A stretch of DNA of 23,323 nucleotides from an uncultured Acidimicrobiales bacterium (GTDB taxonomy: Bacteria > Actinomycetota > Acidimicrobiia > Acidimicrobiales > UBA10347). The notes under the pieces were generated by a model, which worked only from the letters and a program-made list of their open reading frames with translations, was not told the DNA's origin and ran no database searches. Shown here piece after piece: positions 15,781 through 23,323 of this stretch (positions are counted from its first letter, which is position 1; each line of letters begins with the position of its first letter). The stretch is from positions 1 to 23,323 of the forward strand of contig CALDGN010000005.1 of the NCBI GenBank assembly GCA_937942965.1, read 5' to 3'. Position numbers and translations under genes: made by a program.

Positions 15781-18700
15781 GTGCGAGTCAGCATCACCGC
15801 ATCGGTTGTGGTGCTACTCAGCCTGATCATCGGGCTGCTGCAACTCCCGGGCGCGGCCGCGCAGGCACAGCCACGGCTGAGCGAAGCCGTCTCGATCAAC
15901 TCCTCAGGCTTGGTCGACGGCTACGGGTCGACGTCGGACTGGATCGAGATCCACAACCCGGACACCAGCCCGCTGGACCTCAGCGGATGGGGTCTTTCTG
16001 ACGATGCCGGCGTGCCACTGCGGTGGGATTTCCCCGCCGGAACTGTCCTCACCGCCGACGACTATCTCGTCGTGTTCGCCTCGGGCGAGGCACCGATCGG
16101 TGGCGAACTCCACGCGTCGTTCTCGCTCTCGGGCGATGGTGAACAGCTGACGTTGGCGCAACCTGACGGCACCGTCGTGTCGGTGCTCGATGTGCCGCAG
16201 CTGCTTCCGGACCACAGTTATGGCGTCACGCTGGCGGGCTCGCTGCAGATCTATGCCACGCCCACCCCAGGCGCCCCGAACGGTGGGGGAGCAGCCGGGA
16301 TTCTGGCCGACCCTGTCGCGACGCCCGGCCGCGGCTACTACGCAAACTCGGTGCAGGTCACGCTGACGCACCCTGACGCGCAGGCGGAGATTCGCTACAC
16401 GACCGGCGCTACCGCGCCGACAGCGGCGACCGGCACGGTCTATGCCGGTCCGATCACGATCGACGCAACGACCACGCTTCGCGTCGCTGCGTTTCGCAAT
16501 GGCTGGGTAACCGGCAAGCCCGTCACCCACACCTACGTCTTCGCCACCGACGTTCCGACCCAGCCGGCGATGTATGGCCCCAACGTCGACACAGCTGGCG
16601 AACGCCAGCTCGTCATCGACGGCCTCAACGCGGTGCCGACCATCTCGATCGTCACCGACCAGGGCATCAACCAGGTCGATCGTGTCGGCACGTCCGTCGA
16701 GTGGATTGACCCTGCGGGCGGTGCCGGGTTTCAGGTCGACGCCGGCATCCAAGAAGTCGGCGGCACCTCGGTTCGCTATCCCAAAGACGGATGGCGGCTT
16801 GCCTTCGACAGTGAGTGGGGCGAGTCATCGCTCGACTTCCCCATCTTTGACGGCTTCGCGTCGCAGGGTCTGATCGACCCGACCGACGAGTTCAAGCGCC
16901 TCACGTTGCGGACCGGCTCTCACGACACTGGGTTTTGGCCCGGCAGCGGGTTTACACATCGAGGTTCGTGGGTACGTGGTCGCTGGGGCGACGAGACCAT
17001 GCTCGAGCTCGGCCACATCAACACGCACGGCCGCTGGGTGAACCTGTACCTGAACGGTCAGTACTGGGGTCAGTACCACGTGCGCGAGCACTTCAACGAT
17101 CACTTCATGGAGGCGTACTTCGGCGGCGACAACAGCGACTACCTGGGCGTGAACCGTGGCGTCGTCAGCAACGGGTCCGGCGATGGTTGGGACGCCGCGG
17201 TCGCAGCTGCTGGATCGTGGTCGACGTGGAAGGAATGGGTCGACCCGGTCGCGTACGTCGACTTCATGCTGATCAACGAGTTCCAGGGCAACTTCTGGGA
17301 TGTCAGCGAACTCCAGAACTGGCGCGGCGCGGGCCAGTCATCGTCGGCCAGCACGTATCCCGGGTTCATCTTCCAAGGCTCCGATCAAGACATCACCTTT
17401 GCGTTGCCGGACCGTGCGACGAAGTTCACCGGTGGTCCAGCCGGAAGTTGGGGTGCGTTACGGGCCGAGAAGCACCCGGATTTCGTCGCGCTGGTGAACG
17501 ATCGGGTGCAGGTGTTGCTGCGCGGCGATGGGGTGCTGACTTCAGCTTCGGCTATCGATCGCTGGCAGCGGATGGCAACCCAGATCGAGGCCTCGATGCA
17601 CGCCGAGCTGGCCCGTTGGGCCGGTTCCTACGGCCGCACCAAGGAATGGGCGACGTGGCGAGCCGATATCGACTGGTTGGCCACGAACATCATTGCGCTG
17701 CGCACCGACTACACGCTGAATCGCATGGCGGCGACCTACGGGTTGCTGTCTGCGCTGGAAGCGCCTGTGATCGCCGACGACCCTGTTCCGAGCGGAAGCG
17801 TCGTTGCAATTGCGAACCCGAACGACTCGGGCGAGGTCTATGTGACCTTCGATGGCAGCGATCCTCGTCTCGACGGCGGTGCGGTGTCACCGACCGCTGT
17901 CGCGATGGCCGAGGTCATTGTCGACCGCACCTTGAGCTTGCGGGCGCGGGTGCTGGCGAACGGCGAGTGGAGCCCGATCGTCGACGTGATGCTTGTGCCG
18001 GTCGTTGATCCCAACGCACCGGTGATCCAGGCCTCGCAAGACCTCACGACGGTCGACGGTTTCGCCGTGCGTCACCAGATGGTTGCCGCCGACCCGAATG
18101 GTGATCTCGTCACCTTCTCGGCAGCGTCGCTTCCGTCCGGTGTCACGATCGATGCCCAGACCGGTGTCATCGGCGGCGTGCCAACCGGGCCCGGCACGAC
18201 CACGGTGATCGTCACGGCGAGCGACGGTCAACGGGCCACGGCAACTGCATTTGATTGGACTGTCGTCGCGCACGGTGGTCCGGCCGAGATTGCGTTGGTG
18301 CTCAACGAGTACAACGCTGTGAAGTCGTCCGAGGTCCTGGCCGATGGCGGGGTTGATCCGGCATTTGGGCCGGTGGTCGGCAACGGCGGCGACTGGGTCG
18401 AACTACTCGTCACCCAAGACGACGTCGATCTACGCGGCTGGTCGATCGAGCTGTGGGATCGAGAGAACGGCCCGCTTGAGCTCCGCGACACGATCGTGTT
18501 TACCGACGCGGCGGTGCTGTCACAGGTCATGTCCGGCACGATCATCACGATCGCCGAATCCCAACCCGAAGACGCGTCGTACGACCCCCGGGAACGGGAC
18601 TGGACGATCAACGCACGATCCGCCACCGGCGTTCCGTCGCTCATCGTCACCGACGACGCAGGCAACTTCGACTCGAACCGCCACAGCTTCCGGGTCCGCA

Positions 18701-19155
18701 TCCGTGACGCTGCGGGCGTGTCGCAATCACCGTTCATGGGCGAAACCGACGAGTGGCGCTCGTTCGGCAATGTTGGTGGCGACGAGGTCTATGCCCGCTG
18801 CGACGCTCCGACGCCTGATGGGCATCCGGCCGTGGGCGATCCGCGGGACACGAATCGGTCGACCTTTGGCCAACCGAACGACTGCGGCGACGCAGCGCAG
18901 GACCTGGTCGACGACCGCGATGGCTTCCGTGGCGACGCAGACTGCGATGGCGAGATCACCGTTGTCGACGCGTTGGCGATCGCCCGGTACGGGGCCTCCA
19001 ACGCGGGGCCTGCGGCTCGTTGCGACGTCTTTGCCGCGGGGCAGGCGTTCGCGCTTGGCGGCGATTTCAACGATGACGGCGCAACGAATGTCATCGATGG
19101 CCTGCTGCTCAGCCAGTGCGTCGTCGGTATCGACAACGACTTCTGCCACGACTGA
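15781..19155 (+). CDS. Large secreted protein: lamin-tail, chitobiase-like, CotH kinase-like and dockerin domains
   Basis: A signal peptide (about 1-28, ending GAAAQA) precedes 1124 residues in modular order. First is a lamin-tail domain (about 30-165, SDWIEIHNPDTSPLDLSGW). A chitobiase/hexosaminidase C-terminal-like beta domain follows (about 175-258). A CotH-like domain spans about 284-655, with YWGQYHVREHF and SDQDITFA where the family has its Asp residues. A second chitobiase-like domain covers 661-742, an Ig-like putative domain 745-835 (LPSGVTIDAQTGVIGGVP), and a second lamin-tail domain about 837-1010. The C-terminus (1050-1124) has two calcium-loop repeats, DADCDGEITVVDAL and DFNDDGATNVIDGLL, as in type I dockerins. 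The GTG start is two bases after the ftsH stop. CotH proteins can be protein kinases; activity here is unproven. Confidence 0.85.
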   Translation: MRVSITASVVVLLSLIIGLLQLPGAAAQAQPRLSEAVSINSSGLVDGYGSTSDWIEIHNPDTSPLDLSGWGLSDDAGVPLRWDFPAGTVLTADDYLVVFASGEAPIGGELHASFSLSGDGEQLTLAQPDGTVVSVLDVPQLLPDHSYGVTLAGSLQIYATPTPGAPNGGGAAGILADPVATPGRGYYANSVQVTLTHPDAQAEIRYTTGATAPTAATGTVYAGPITIDATTTLRVAAFRNGWVTGKPVTHTYVFATDVPTQPAMYGPNVDTAGERQLVIDGLNAVPTISIVTDQGINQVDRVGTSVEWIDPAGGAGFQVDAGIQEVGGTSVRYPKDGWRLAFDSEWGESSLDFPIFDGFASQGLIDPTDEFKRLTLRTGSHDTGFWPGSGFTHRGSWVRGRWGDETMLELGHINTHGRWVNLYLNGQYWGQYHVREHFNDHFMEAYFGGDNSDYLGVNRGVVSNGSGDGWDAAVAAAGSWSTWKEWVDPVAYVDFMLINEFQGNFWDVSELQNWRGAGQSSSASTYPGFIFQGSDQDITFALPDRATKFTGGPAGSWGALRAEKHPDFVALVNDRVQVLLRGDGVLTSASAIDRWQRMATQIEASMHAELARWAGSYGRTKEWATWRADIDWLATNIIALRTDYTLNRMAATYGLLSALEAPVIADDPVPSGSVVAIANPNDSGEVYVTFDGSDPRLDGGAVSPTAVAMAEVIVDRTLSLRARVLANGEWSPIVDVMLVPVVDPNAPVIQASQDLTTVDGFAVRHQMVAADPNGDLVTFSAASLPSGVTIDAQTGVIGGVPTGPGTTTVIVTASDGQRATATAFDWTVVAHGGPAEIALVLNEYNAVKSSEVLADGGVDPAFGPVVGNGGDWVELLVTQDDVDLRGWSIELWDRENGPLELRDTIVFTDAAVLSQVMSGTIITIAESQPEDASYDPRERDWTINARSATGVPSLIVTDDAGNFDSNRHSFRVRIRDAAGVSQSPFMGETDEWRSFGNVGGDEVYARCDAPTPDGHPAVGDPRDTNRSTFGQPNDCGDAAQDLVDDRDGFRGDADCDGEITVVDALAIARYGASNAGPAARCDVFAAGQAFALGGDFNDDGATNVIDGLLLSQCVVGIDNDFCHD

Positions 19156-19224
19156 AGTCGCCCCGAACGGCGCCCGAAGCTCGGCTGTTTGGGAATACCC
19201 CACTGGGCAGGGACCTTGCATAGG

Positions 19225-19262
19225 GCGGCCGGTACCGTGATCGGCCGCGCCGCAGAGTGCGG
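19225..19262 (+). promoter_or_regulatory. Two hairpins in the region before folE
   Basis: GCGGCCG (19225-19231) pairs with CGGCCGC (19242-19248) over a 10-base loop. CCGCA (19250-19254) pairs with TGCGG (19258-19262) over GAG. They lie in the 129-base gap between the CotH gene and folE, ending ten bases before the AGGGAG ribosome site. They may terminate the upstream transcript or form a folE leader structure. No known riboswitch was recognised. Confidence 0.4.
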
Positions 19263-19284
19263 TCGAAACCCAGGGAGTTTGACG

Positions 19285-19863
19285 ATGGAAGAGTCACCGG
19301 TCGATCTGGAACGCATCGCTGCTGCGGTGAGCGAGATCCTCGCGGCCATTGGCGAAGACCCTGACCGCGATGGTCTGCACGACACGCCTCAGCGTGTTGC
19401 CCGCATGTATGCCGAGGTCTGCGGTGGCCTGCATCAGGATCCGCGCGAACACCTGGTCACCCAGTTCGAAGCGGGCCACCAAGAGATGGTGATCGTGCGT
19501 GACATCCCGATCTATTCGCTCTGCGAGCACCACCTGGTGCCGTTCATGGGCGTCGCCCACCTTGGCTACATCCCGAACGAAGAGGGCCGCATCACTGGCC
19601 TGTCGAAGCTCGCCCGCCTCGTCGACGGCTACGCCCGTCGTCCTCAGGTGCAAGAACGTCTCACCTCGCAGTGCGCCGACGCGATCGACGACACTCTTGA
19701 GCCCCGAGGCGCCATCGTCGTGATCGAAGCCGAGCATCTCTGCATGGCCATGCGAGGCATTCGCAAGCCCGGCGCGATGACGGTTACCTCGGCCGTGCGC
19801 GGCATCTTCCGCGAAGACGTCGCCACACGCATGGAAGCCATGCGCTTCCTGACCAACGGCTGA
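19285..19863 (+). CDS. folE: GTP cyclohydrolase I
   Basis: This 192-aa enzyme opens GTP to dihydroneopterin triphosphate, the first step of folate synthesis. The zinc ligands are visible: Cys80 and His83 in SLCEHHLVPF, and Cys153 in EHLCMAMRGI. GLSKLARLVDGYARRPQVQERLT is present around 105-127 (split here by length only), and TVTSAVRGIF lies near the end. The start is ATG 19285 with AGGGAG seven bases upstream; an upstream in-frame extension to 19189 has no such support. The folP gene follows after 7 bases. The gap before it makes folE the likely first gene of a folate operon. Confidence 0.96.
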   Translation: MEESPVDLERIAAAVSEILAAIGEDPDRDGLHDTPQRVARMYAEVCGGLHQDPREHLVTQFEAGHQEMVIVRDIPIYSLCEHHLVPFMGVAHLGYIPNEEGRITGLSKLARLVDGYARRPQVQERLTSQCADAIDDTLEPRGAIVVIEAEHLCMAMRGIRKPGAMTVTSAVRGIFREDVATRMEAMRFLTNG

Positions 19864-19870
19864 GCGCAAC

Positions 19871-20695
19871 GTGCCATCTGTGACGAGTAGGTGCCTCACG
19901 ATGGGCGTCGTGAATGTCACGCCTGACTCGTTCGTCGGCGAAGTCCGCACGCCCGGACTCGACGAATCGGTCGCGCGTTGCCGCCAGCTTCTCAGCGAGG
20001 GCGCCGACATCTTGGACATCGGCGGCGAGTCGACCCGACCGGGAGCGACACCAATCACGGTCGACGAAGAGCTCGAACGTGTCATCCCCGTGATCGAGAC
20101 GATTGCGCCGGACCTGCCAGCCGAGGTCCGGCTTTCGATCGACACCCGGAACGAAGCCGTGGCCCGCGCTGCGGTGGCTGCGGGCGCGTCGATGATCAAC
20201 GACATGAGCGCGTCGCTCGGGCCAGTCGCTGGCGAACTCGGCACCGACTTCGTTGCCGCACACATGCAGGGCACGCCCGCCACGATGCAAGCGTCGCCAA
20301 GCTACGACGACGTCGTCGACGAGGTGCTGACCGAGATGGTCGCGGCGGCGACGACCGCTCGCGACGCGGGCGCCCGTCAGGTCTGGATCGATCCGGGCAT
20401 CGGCTTCGGCAAGGACCGAGCGCACAATCTGGCGCTGCTGAGCGCAATCGATCGCTTCGTGGCGTCGGAGTTCCCGGTGTTGATCGGCGTGAGCCGCAAA
20501 GGGTTCATCGGACGGATCCATGCGGCCAGCGATCAGGGCGCTCCGTTCGACTCGGTGCCGCCCGTTCCGACCGATGATCGCCTCGAAGGTTCGCTCGCTA
20601 TTGCCGCATGGTGCGCCTTGCTCGGGGTCGACATCGTGCGGGTGCACGACGTCGCGGAGACGGTCCAGGCCATGAAAGTCGTCGCAGCTCGCTAA
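19871..20695 (+). CDS. folP: Dihydropteroate synthase
   Basis: The 274-aa TIM-barrel protein joins p-aminobenzoate to the pterin pyrophosphate made by FolK; it is the sulfonamide target. Family motifs are complete: MGVVNVTPDSF at 11-21, GGESTRPGA, SIDT, INDMSA, HMQGTP, WIDPGIGFGK, GVSRKGFIG and VRVHDV. The start is GTG 19871, seven bases after the folE stop, with GAGCGCAAC rather than a strong ribosome site before it. The protein begins only a few residues before the first strand, as expected. A 64-base gap with a hairpin follows before the next gene. Confidence 0.96.
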   Translation: MPSVTSRCLTMGVVNVTPDSFVGEVRTPGLDESVARCRQLLSEGADILDIGGESTRPGATPITVDEELERVIPVIETIAPDLPAEVRLSIDTRNEAVARAAVAAGASMINDMSASLGPVAGELGTDFVAAHMQGTPATMQASPSYDDVVDEVLTEMVAAATTARDAGARQVWIDPGIGFGKDRAHNLALLSAIDRFVASEFPVLIGVSRKGFIGRIHAASDQGAPFDSVPPVPTDDRLEGSLAIAAWCALLGVDIVRVHDVAETVQAMKVVAAR

Positions 20696-20708
20696 AACGC
20701 TGGTCTGG

Positions 20709-20732
20709 GGGACGATTCGTGGGTAATCGCCC
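20709..20732 (+). terminator. Hairpin in the folP downstream gap
   Basis: GGG(A)CGATT (20709-20717, one bulged A) pairs with AATCGCCC (20725-20732) around a 7-base loop, 13 bases after the folP stop. A second small stem CCCT/AGGG (20740-20750) includes the probable ribosome site of the next gene. This could be partial termination or a regulated gap within the operon. Confidence 0.4.
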
Positions 20733-20759
20733 GTCGGCGCCCTGATAGGGTCCGAATCG

Positions 20760-21317
20760 ATGACCGAAATGTCAATCTCCAGCCTCCGCGGCAAGTGGGC
20801 GCAGGGCATTCAGCCTCGCGACTTCTTGTGGGTTCTCAAGGATCAACTCGCAGTGTGCGAGCGCTTGGGCGGCAAGGGTTCGAGCCACCGCCCGATTCGT
20901 CGCCAAGAAGAGATCGTGTGGGTGCTCAACAGCAACATCGATCTCACGATCTCGCTCATTCCTGGCACGCACAATCTCGACGCCTACAAGAAGCTCGGAT
21001 TGCCGCACCGTCACTGGCCCCTGAACGACGGCGAAGATCCGACGTTCAACCTGCCCAAGATCTACGAGCAGATGGGCATCGCGATCGACAACAACAAGAC
21101 GATGCTCATGCACCGGATCTCGCTCGACGACACCGTCATGGGCTTCTTCGGCGGCTTCTTGCTGTGGGGTGGCTACCTCGAGAACGCAACCGACACGACC
21201 GTCATGGTCGAGCGCTTGTTCTCGAAGCAGGTCGGTTCCAAGGGCCGCAGGATCATCAACACGATCGCTGCGGACACCTCGATCCGGAAGTCCGAACTTC
21301 CGGCGTCTGACGACTGA
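20760..21317 (+). CDS. Dual-specificity-phosphatase-like protein lacking the catalytic cysteine
   Basis: This 185-aa protein shows a pattern reminiscent of actinobacterial proteins related to dual-specificity phosphatases. It has RRQEEIVWVLNSNIDLTISL (48-67), a Pro-Leu-x-Asp segment (HWPLNDGEDP at 85-94), and then a strand MLMH at 115-118 followed by RISLDDTVMGFFGGFLLWGG. In an active phosphatase the last element would be HCxxGxxR; here Cys is Arg119 and the loop is not recognisable, so catalysis of that kind is unlikely. ATG 20760 has AGGG about nine bases upstream. The gene sits between folP and folB, in a position not usual for folate operons, and may bind a phosphorylated ligand. The family link is tentative. 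Confidence 0.6.
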   Translation: MTEMSISSLRGKWAQGIQPRDFLWVLKDQLAVCERLGGKGSSHRPIRRQEEIVWVLNSNIDLTISLIPGTHNLDAYKKLGLPHRHWPLNDGEDPTFNLPKIYEQMGIAIDNNKTMLMHRISLDDTVMGFFGGFLLWGGYLENATDTTVMVERLFSKQVGSKGRRIINTIAADTSIRKSELPASDD

Positions 21318-21326
21318 GCGGACTCG

Positions 21327-21689
21327 ATGGCTGACGATCGCATTCTGTTGCGCGGTCTGCGCGTCATGGCGTTCTGCGGGGTGCTCCCCGAGGAGCAGGC
21401 GCGGCGGCAACCGTTCGAGATCAATGCCGAGGTCGTGACCGACATGACGGCTGCGGGTCTTAGTGACGACCTTGCCGACACGATCGACTACGGCGCACTG
21501 ACCCAAGAGCTGGCCGACCTGGTCGAGAACGGTCGGTTTGCGCTGCTCGAGTTCTTTTCCCAACGCATCGCTGATGTGCTGCTCGGTGATCCACGTGCGG
21601 TCGAGGTCACCGTCGAGGTACTGAAGCTGCGCCCACCGGTGCCTCAGGATCTGTCCGCGAGTGGCGCCCGGGTTACCCGGCGCCGCTAG
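21327..21689 (+). CDS. folB: Dihydroneopterin aldolase
   Basis: This 120-aa enzyme cleaves dihydroneopterin to 6-hydroxymethyl-dihydropterin and glycolaldehyde. The conserved Glu of GVLPEEQ (22-23), Tyr55 in IDYGALT, Glu75 in ALLEFFSQRIA and Lys100 in VLKLRPPVP are all in place. The residue usually His before GVLPEE (YHGV) is Cys17 (FCGV), a modest departure. ATG 21327 follows the preceding stop by nine bases, and folK starts 18 bases downstream, so it is clearly within the operon. Confidence 0.92.
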   Translation: MADDRILLRGLRVMAFCGVLPEEQARRQPFEINAEVVTDMTAAGLSDDLADTIDYGALTQELADLVENGRFALLEFFSQRIADVLLGDPRAVEVTVEVLKLRPPVPQDLSASGARVTRRR

Positions 21690-21707
21690 GCCGGTATCGA
21701 TCGAGTC

Positions 21708-22178
21708 GTGTCAGTGATCGAGCCTCGCCGGGCGTTTTTGGGTCTCGGCAGCAATCTTGGTGATCGCCGCAACTACTTGCGTCACGCCGTCGACGCCATT
21801 CCCGATCTGGTTCGGATCTCTGATGCCTACGAGACCGATCCGGTCGGCGGCCCTGAGCAGGGCGCGTTCCTGAATATCGTTGCCGAGCTCAACACGGCGC
21901 TGAGCGCTCGCGAGCTCCTCGAGGTGTGTCGCACGCTTGAGACCGAAGCCGAACGTGTCCGGATCGAACGCTGGGGTCCGCGGACACTCGATGTCGATGT
22001 CCTGTGGATCGATGACGAAACGGTCGCCGAACCGGATCTGGTCGTGCCGCACCCGCGGATGTTCGACCGTGCGTTTGTGATGGTTCCCCTCGCCGAGCTC
22101 GCGCCCGACCTCGCCGAAGACTGGACCGATCCTGATACTGGCGAGGTTCGTCGCCTCGGTCCACTGTCGACGGACTGA
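21708..22178 (+). CDS. folK: 2-amino-4-hydroxy-6-hydroxymethyldihydropteridine pyrophosphokinase
   Basis: The 156-aa protein transfers pyrophosphate from ATP to hydroxymethyl-dihydropterin, making the substrate of FolP. The HPPK signature RWGPRTLDVDVLW (about 88-100), with its two magnesium-binding Asp residues, is intact. The N-terminal FLGLGSNLGDR and the ETDPVGGPEQGAFLN segment are also intact. The start is GTG 21708, 18 bases after folB. The stop is nine bases before the DUF2520 gene. Length is typical. Confidence 0.95.
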   Translation: MSVIEPRRAFLGLGSNLGDRRNYLRHAVDAIPDLVRISDAYETDPVGGPEQGAFLNIVAELNTALSARELLEVCRTLETEAERVRIERWGPRTLDVDVLWIDDETVAEPDLVVPHPRMFDRAFVMVPLAELAPDLAEDWTDPDTGEVRRLGPLSTD

Positions 22179-22187
22179 ACCGCTGAC

Positions 22188-22919
22188 ATGAGCGACCGCA
22201 TCAGTGTCCGCATCGTCGGACCCGGGCGAGCGGGCCAATCGTTTGCTTCTGCCTTTGCCGAGGTTGGCGTCTCGGCCGAACTGCTCGCTCGTGATACGGA
22301 CATCGCTTTGGTCGCCGATGGTGTCGACGCGGTCCTGCTCTGCACGCCCGATGCCTCGATCGCGACGGCCGCAGCTGCGATTGGGCCGGGCCCAGCCGCG
22401 ATCCTGCACTGCTCTGGTGCGACGCCGCTGACCGCGCTCGACGGGCATGCGCGAATCGGATCGCTGCATCCGCTCATGGCACTGCCCGATGCCGAGACAG
22501 GCTCAGCTCGGCTTCGCGACCACGGCTGGTTCGCGGTCGCGGGTGATCCCATCGCGGGTGCACTCGTCGAGGCCCTCGGCGGCCGCCGCTTCGATGTGCC
22601 CGACGAGTTCCGCGCTCGCTACCACGCCACCGCCGCCGTCGCCGCAAACCACCTGGTGGCGCTGCTCGCCCAGGTCGAACGCCTTGCCGCCAGCGTTGAC
22701 ATACCCGTCGAGGCCTTTCTCGACCTGGCCTCGGGCAGCTTCGACGATGTCCGCCGGATTGGCGCCGCGGCGGCGCTCACTGGCCCTGCTGCTCGCGGTG
22801 ATCGCCGCACCCTCGATGCGCACCGGGCGTCGCTACCGGCTGACGAAGTTGAGTTGTACGAGGTGCTGGCTGCTGCGGCCGCCAAACTGGCACGACCGAA
22901 CCAACCCCACGAGGGTTGA
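22188..22919 (+). CDS. Rossmann-fold/DUF2520 oxidoreductase-like protein
   Basis: This 243-aa protein has an N-terminal NAD(P)-binding fold with RIVGPGRAGQSFA (about 8-20) and LLCTPDASI. A GSLHPLMALPD segment follows, and then a helical DUF2520 domain with FRARYHATAAVAANHLVALL and LTGPAARGDRRTL. The layout resembles 6-phosphogluconate-dehydrogenase-like and ketopantoate-reductase-like enzymes. In Mycobacterium a DUF2520 protein lies directly before panC, as here. A role as the ketopantoate reductase step of pantothenate synthesis is an attractive inference but is not shown by the sequence. ATG 22188 is nine bases after folK. Confidence 0.85.
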   Translation: MSDRISVRIVGPGRAGQSFASAFAEVGVSAELLARDTDIALVADGVDAVLLCTPDASIATAAAAIGPGPAAILHCSGATPLTALDGHARIGSLHPLMALPDAETGSARLRDHGWFAVAGDPIAGALVEALGGRRFDVPDEFRARYHATAAVAANHLVALLAQVERLAASVDIPVEAFLDLASGSFDDVRRIGAAAALTGPAARGDRRTLDAHRASLPADEVELYEVLAAAAAKLARPNQPHEG

Positions 22920-22981
22920 CGCTGACGGCACGGCCGCTCGTCTCTCTCGCAAGCCTTGTGCCTTGGAACCTGGAGGCCGCC

Positions 22982-23323
22982 ATGCAACTGACGCGCACGA
23001 TCGCGGAGACCTGGGACGTACTCGACGCCGCTCGAGCTGACGGCAAGCGAGTGGGCCTCGTGCCGACCATGGGGTTCTTGCATGCCGGTCACGCCAGCCT
23101 GATCGAAGCCGCCGCTGCTGACAACGACGTGATCTTGACGACGATCTTCGTCAACCCGCTCCAGTTCGCAGCCGACGAAGACCTCAGTGACTATCCACGC
23201 GACCTCGACCGGGACCTCGAGATCTGCGAAGCAGCCGGTGCCACGATCGTCCTCGCTCCTTCGGTCGACGAGATGTACCCGCAGCCGATCATCACGACGG
23301 TGTCGGTCGACGAGCTGAGCCAG
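22982..23323 (+). CDS. panC: Pantothenate synthetase, N-terminal part (3' end outside window)
   Basis: The first 114 codons from ATG 22982 run to the window edge without a stop. VPTMGFLHAGHASLI (27-41) is the PTMGxLHxGH ATP-binding signature, and IFVNPLQF followed by DLSDYPRDLDRDL are further PanC motifs. The enzyme condenses pantoate with beta-alanine using ATP. GGAGG lies six bases upstream of the ATG, one of the strongest ribosome sites in the window. The 62-base gap before it holds nothing else recognisable. Full PanC is about 280-310 aa. Confidence 0.95.
   Translation, partial: MQLTRTIAETWDVLDAARADGKRVGLVPTMGFLHAGHASLIEAAAADNDVILTTIFVNPLQFAADEDLSDYPRDLDRDLEICEAAGATIVLAPSVDEMYPQPIITTVSVDELSQ

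Noticed and set aside
19191..19216. GGGAAT before folE as a second SigH-type promoter
   Set aside because: No GTT follows at the required distance; CCT is found there instead.
19294..20283. 329-aa minus-strand open frame across folE and folP
   Set aside because: It spans two well-supported genes and their junction and lacks motifs of its own.

Overview
The window looks like chromosomal DNA of a high-GC actinobacterium. The gene order DUF2342 protease - tilS - ftsH - folE - folP - folB - folK - DUF2520 protein - panC matches the tilS/ftsH/fol/pan neighbourhood known from Mycobacterium and relatives. A SigH/SigR-type ECF sigma factor, a DUF5995 protein and several GTG starts agree with this. 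The absence of hpt between tilS and ftsH, and the dockerin-bearing CotH protein between ftsH and folE, suggest a deep-branching lineage such as Acidimicrobiia. That placement is inference. I saw no rRNA, tRNA, CRISPR array or insertion sequence, and no gene-free stretch over 300 bases.

Layout. Positions 1-182 hold the 3' end of a probable Mg-chelatase-like AAA ATPase, closed by a 21-bp tandem duplication across its stop codon. Positions 280-1290 encode a SAM-dependent methyltransferase. Positions 1337-6435 on the minus strand form a tight four-gene operon: flavin amino-acid oxidase-like enzyme, pyruvate/indolepyruvate-decarboxylase-like ThDP enzyme, an unassigned probable beta-barrel protein, and a RidA imine deaminase. 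Three of these products form a logical chain: amino acid to imine, imine to 2-oxo acid, 2-oxo acid to aldehyde. This is the best candidate for an undescribed system in the window. Next come a DUF5995 protein (6652-7443), and an SDR oxidoreductase divergent from a crotonase-fold enzyme that lacks both classical catalytic glutamates (7469-9174).

Positions 9184-10246 hold an ECF sigma factor behind a very good SigH/SigR-type promoter (GGGAA...GTT), followed by a small zinc-anti-sigma-like protein whose expected zinc-binding histidine is a glutamine. A NUDIX hydrolase and a convergent lipoprotein with an SH3-like region follow. From 11656 to the end, almost everything is on the plus strand and tightly spaced: a 47-aa membrane peptide, a DUF2342 metalloprotease, tilS, ftsH, a 1124-aa secreted lamin-tail/CotH/dockerin protein, folE, folP, a cysteine-less phosphatase-like protein, folB, folK, a DUF2520 oxidoreductase-like protein and the 5' part of panC.

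How the genes work together. The fol genes supply GTP cyclohydrolase I, dihydroneopterin aldolase, HPPK and dihydropteroate synthase, which are most of tetrahydrofolate synthesis. DUF2520 and panC point to pantothenate synthesis. The sigma/anti-sigma pair is probably an autoregulated thiol or oxidative stress switch. All functions are read from sequence motifs by eye; no database search was possible.
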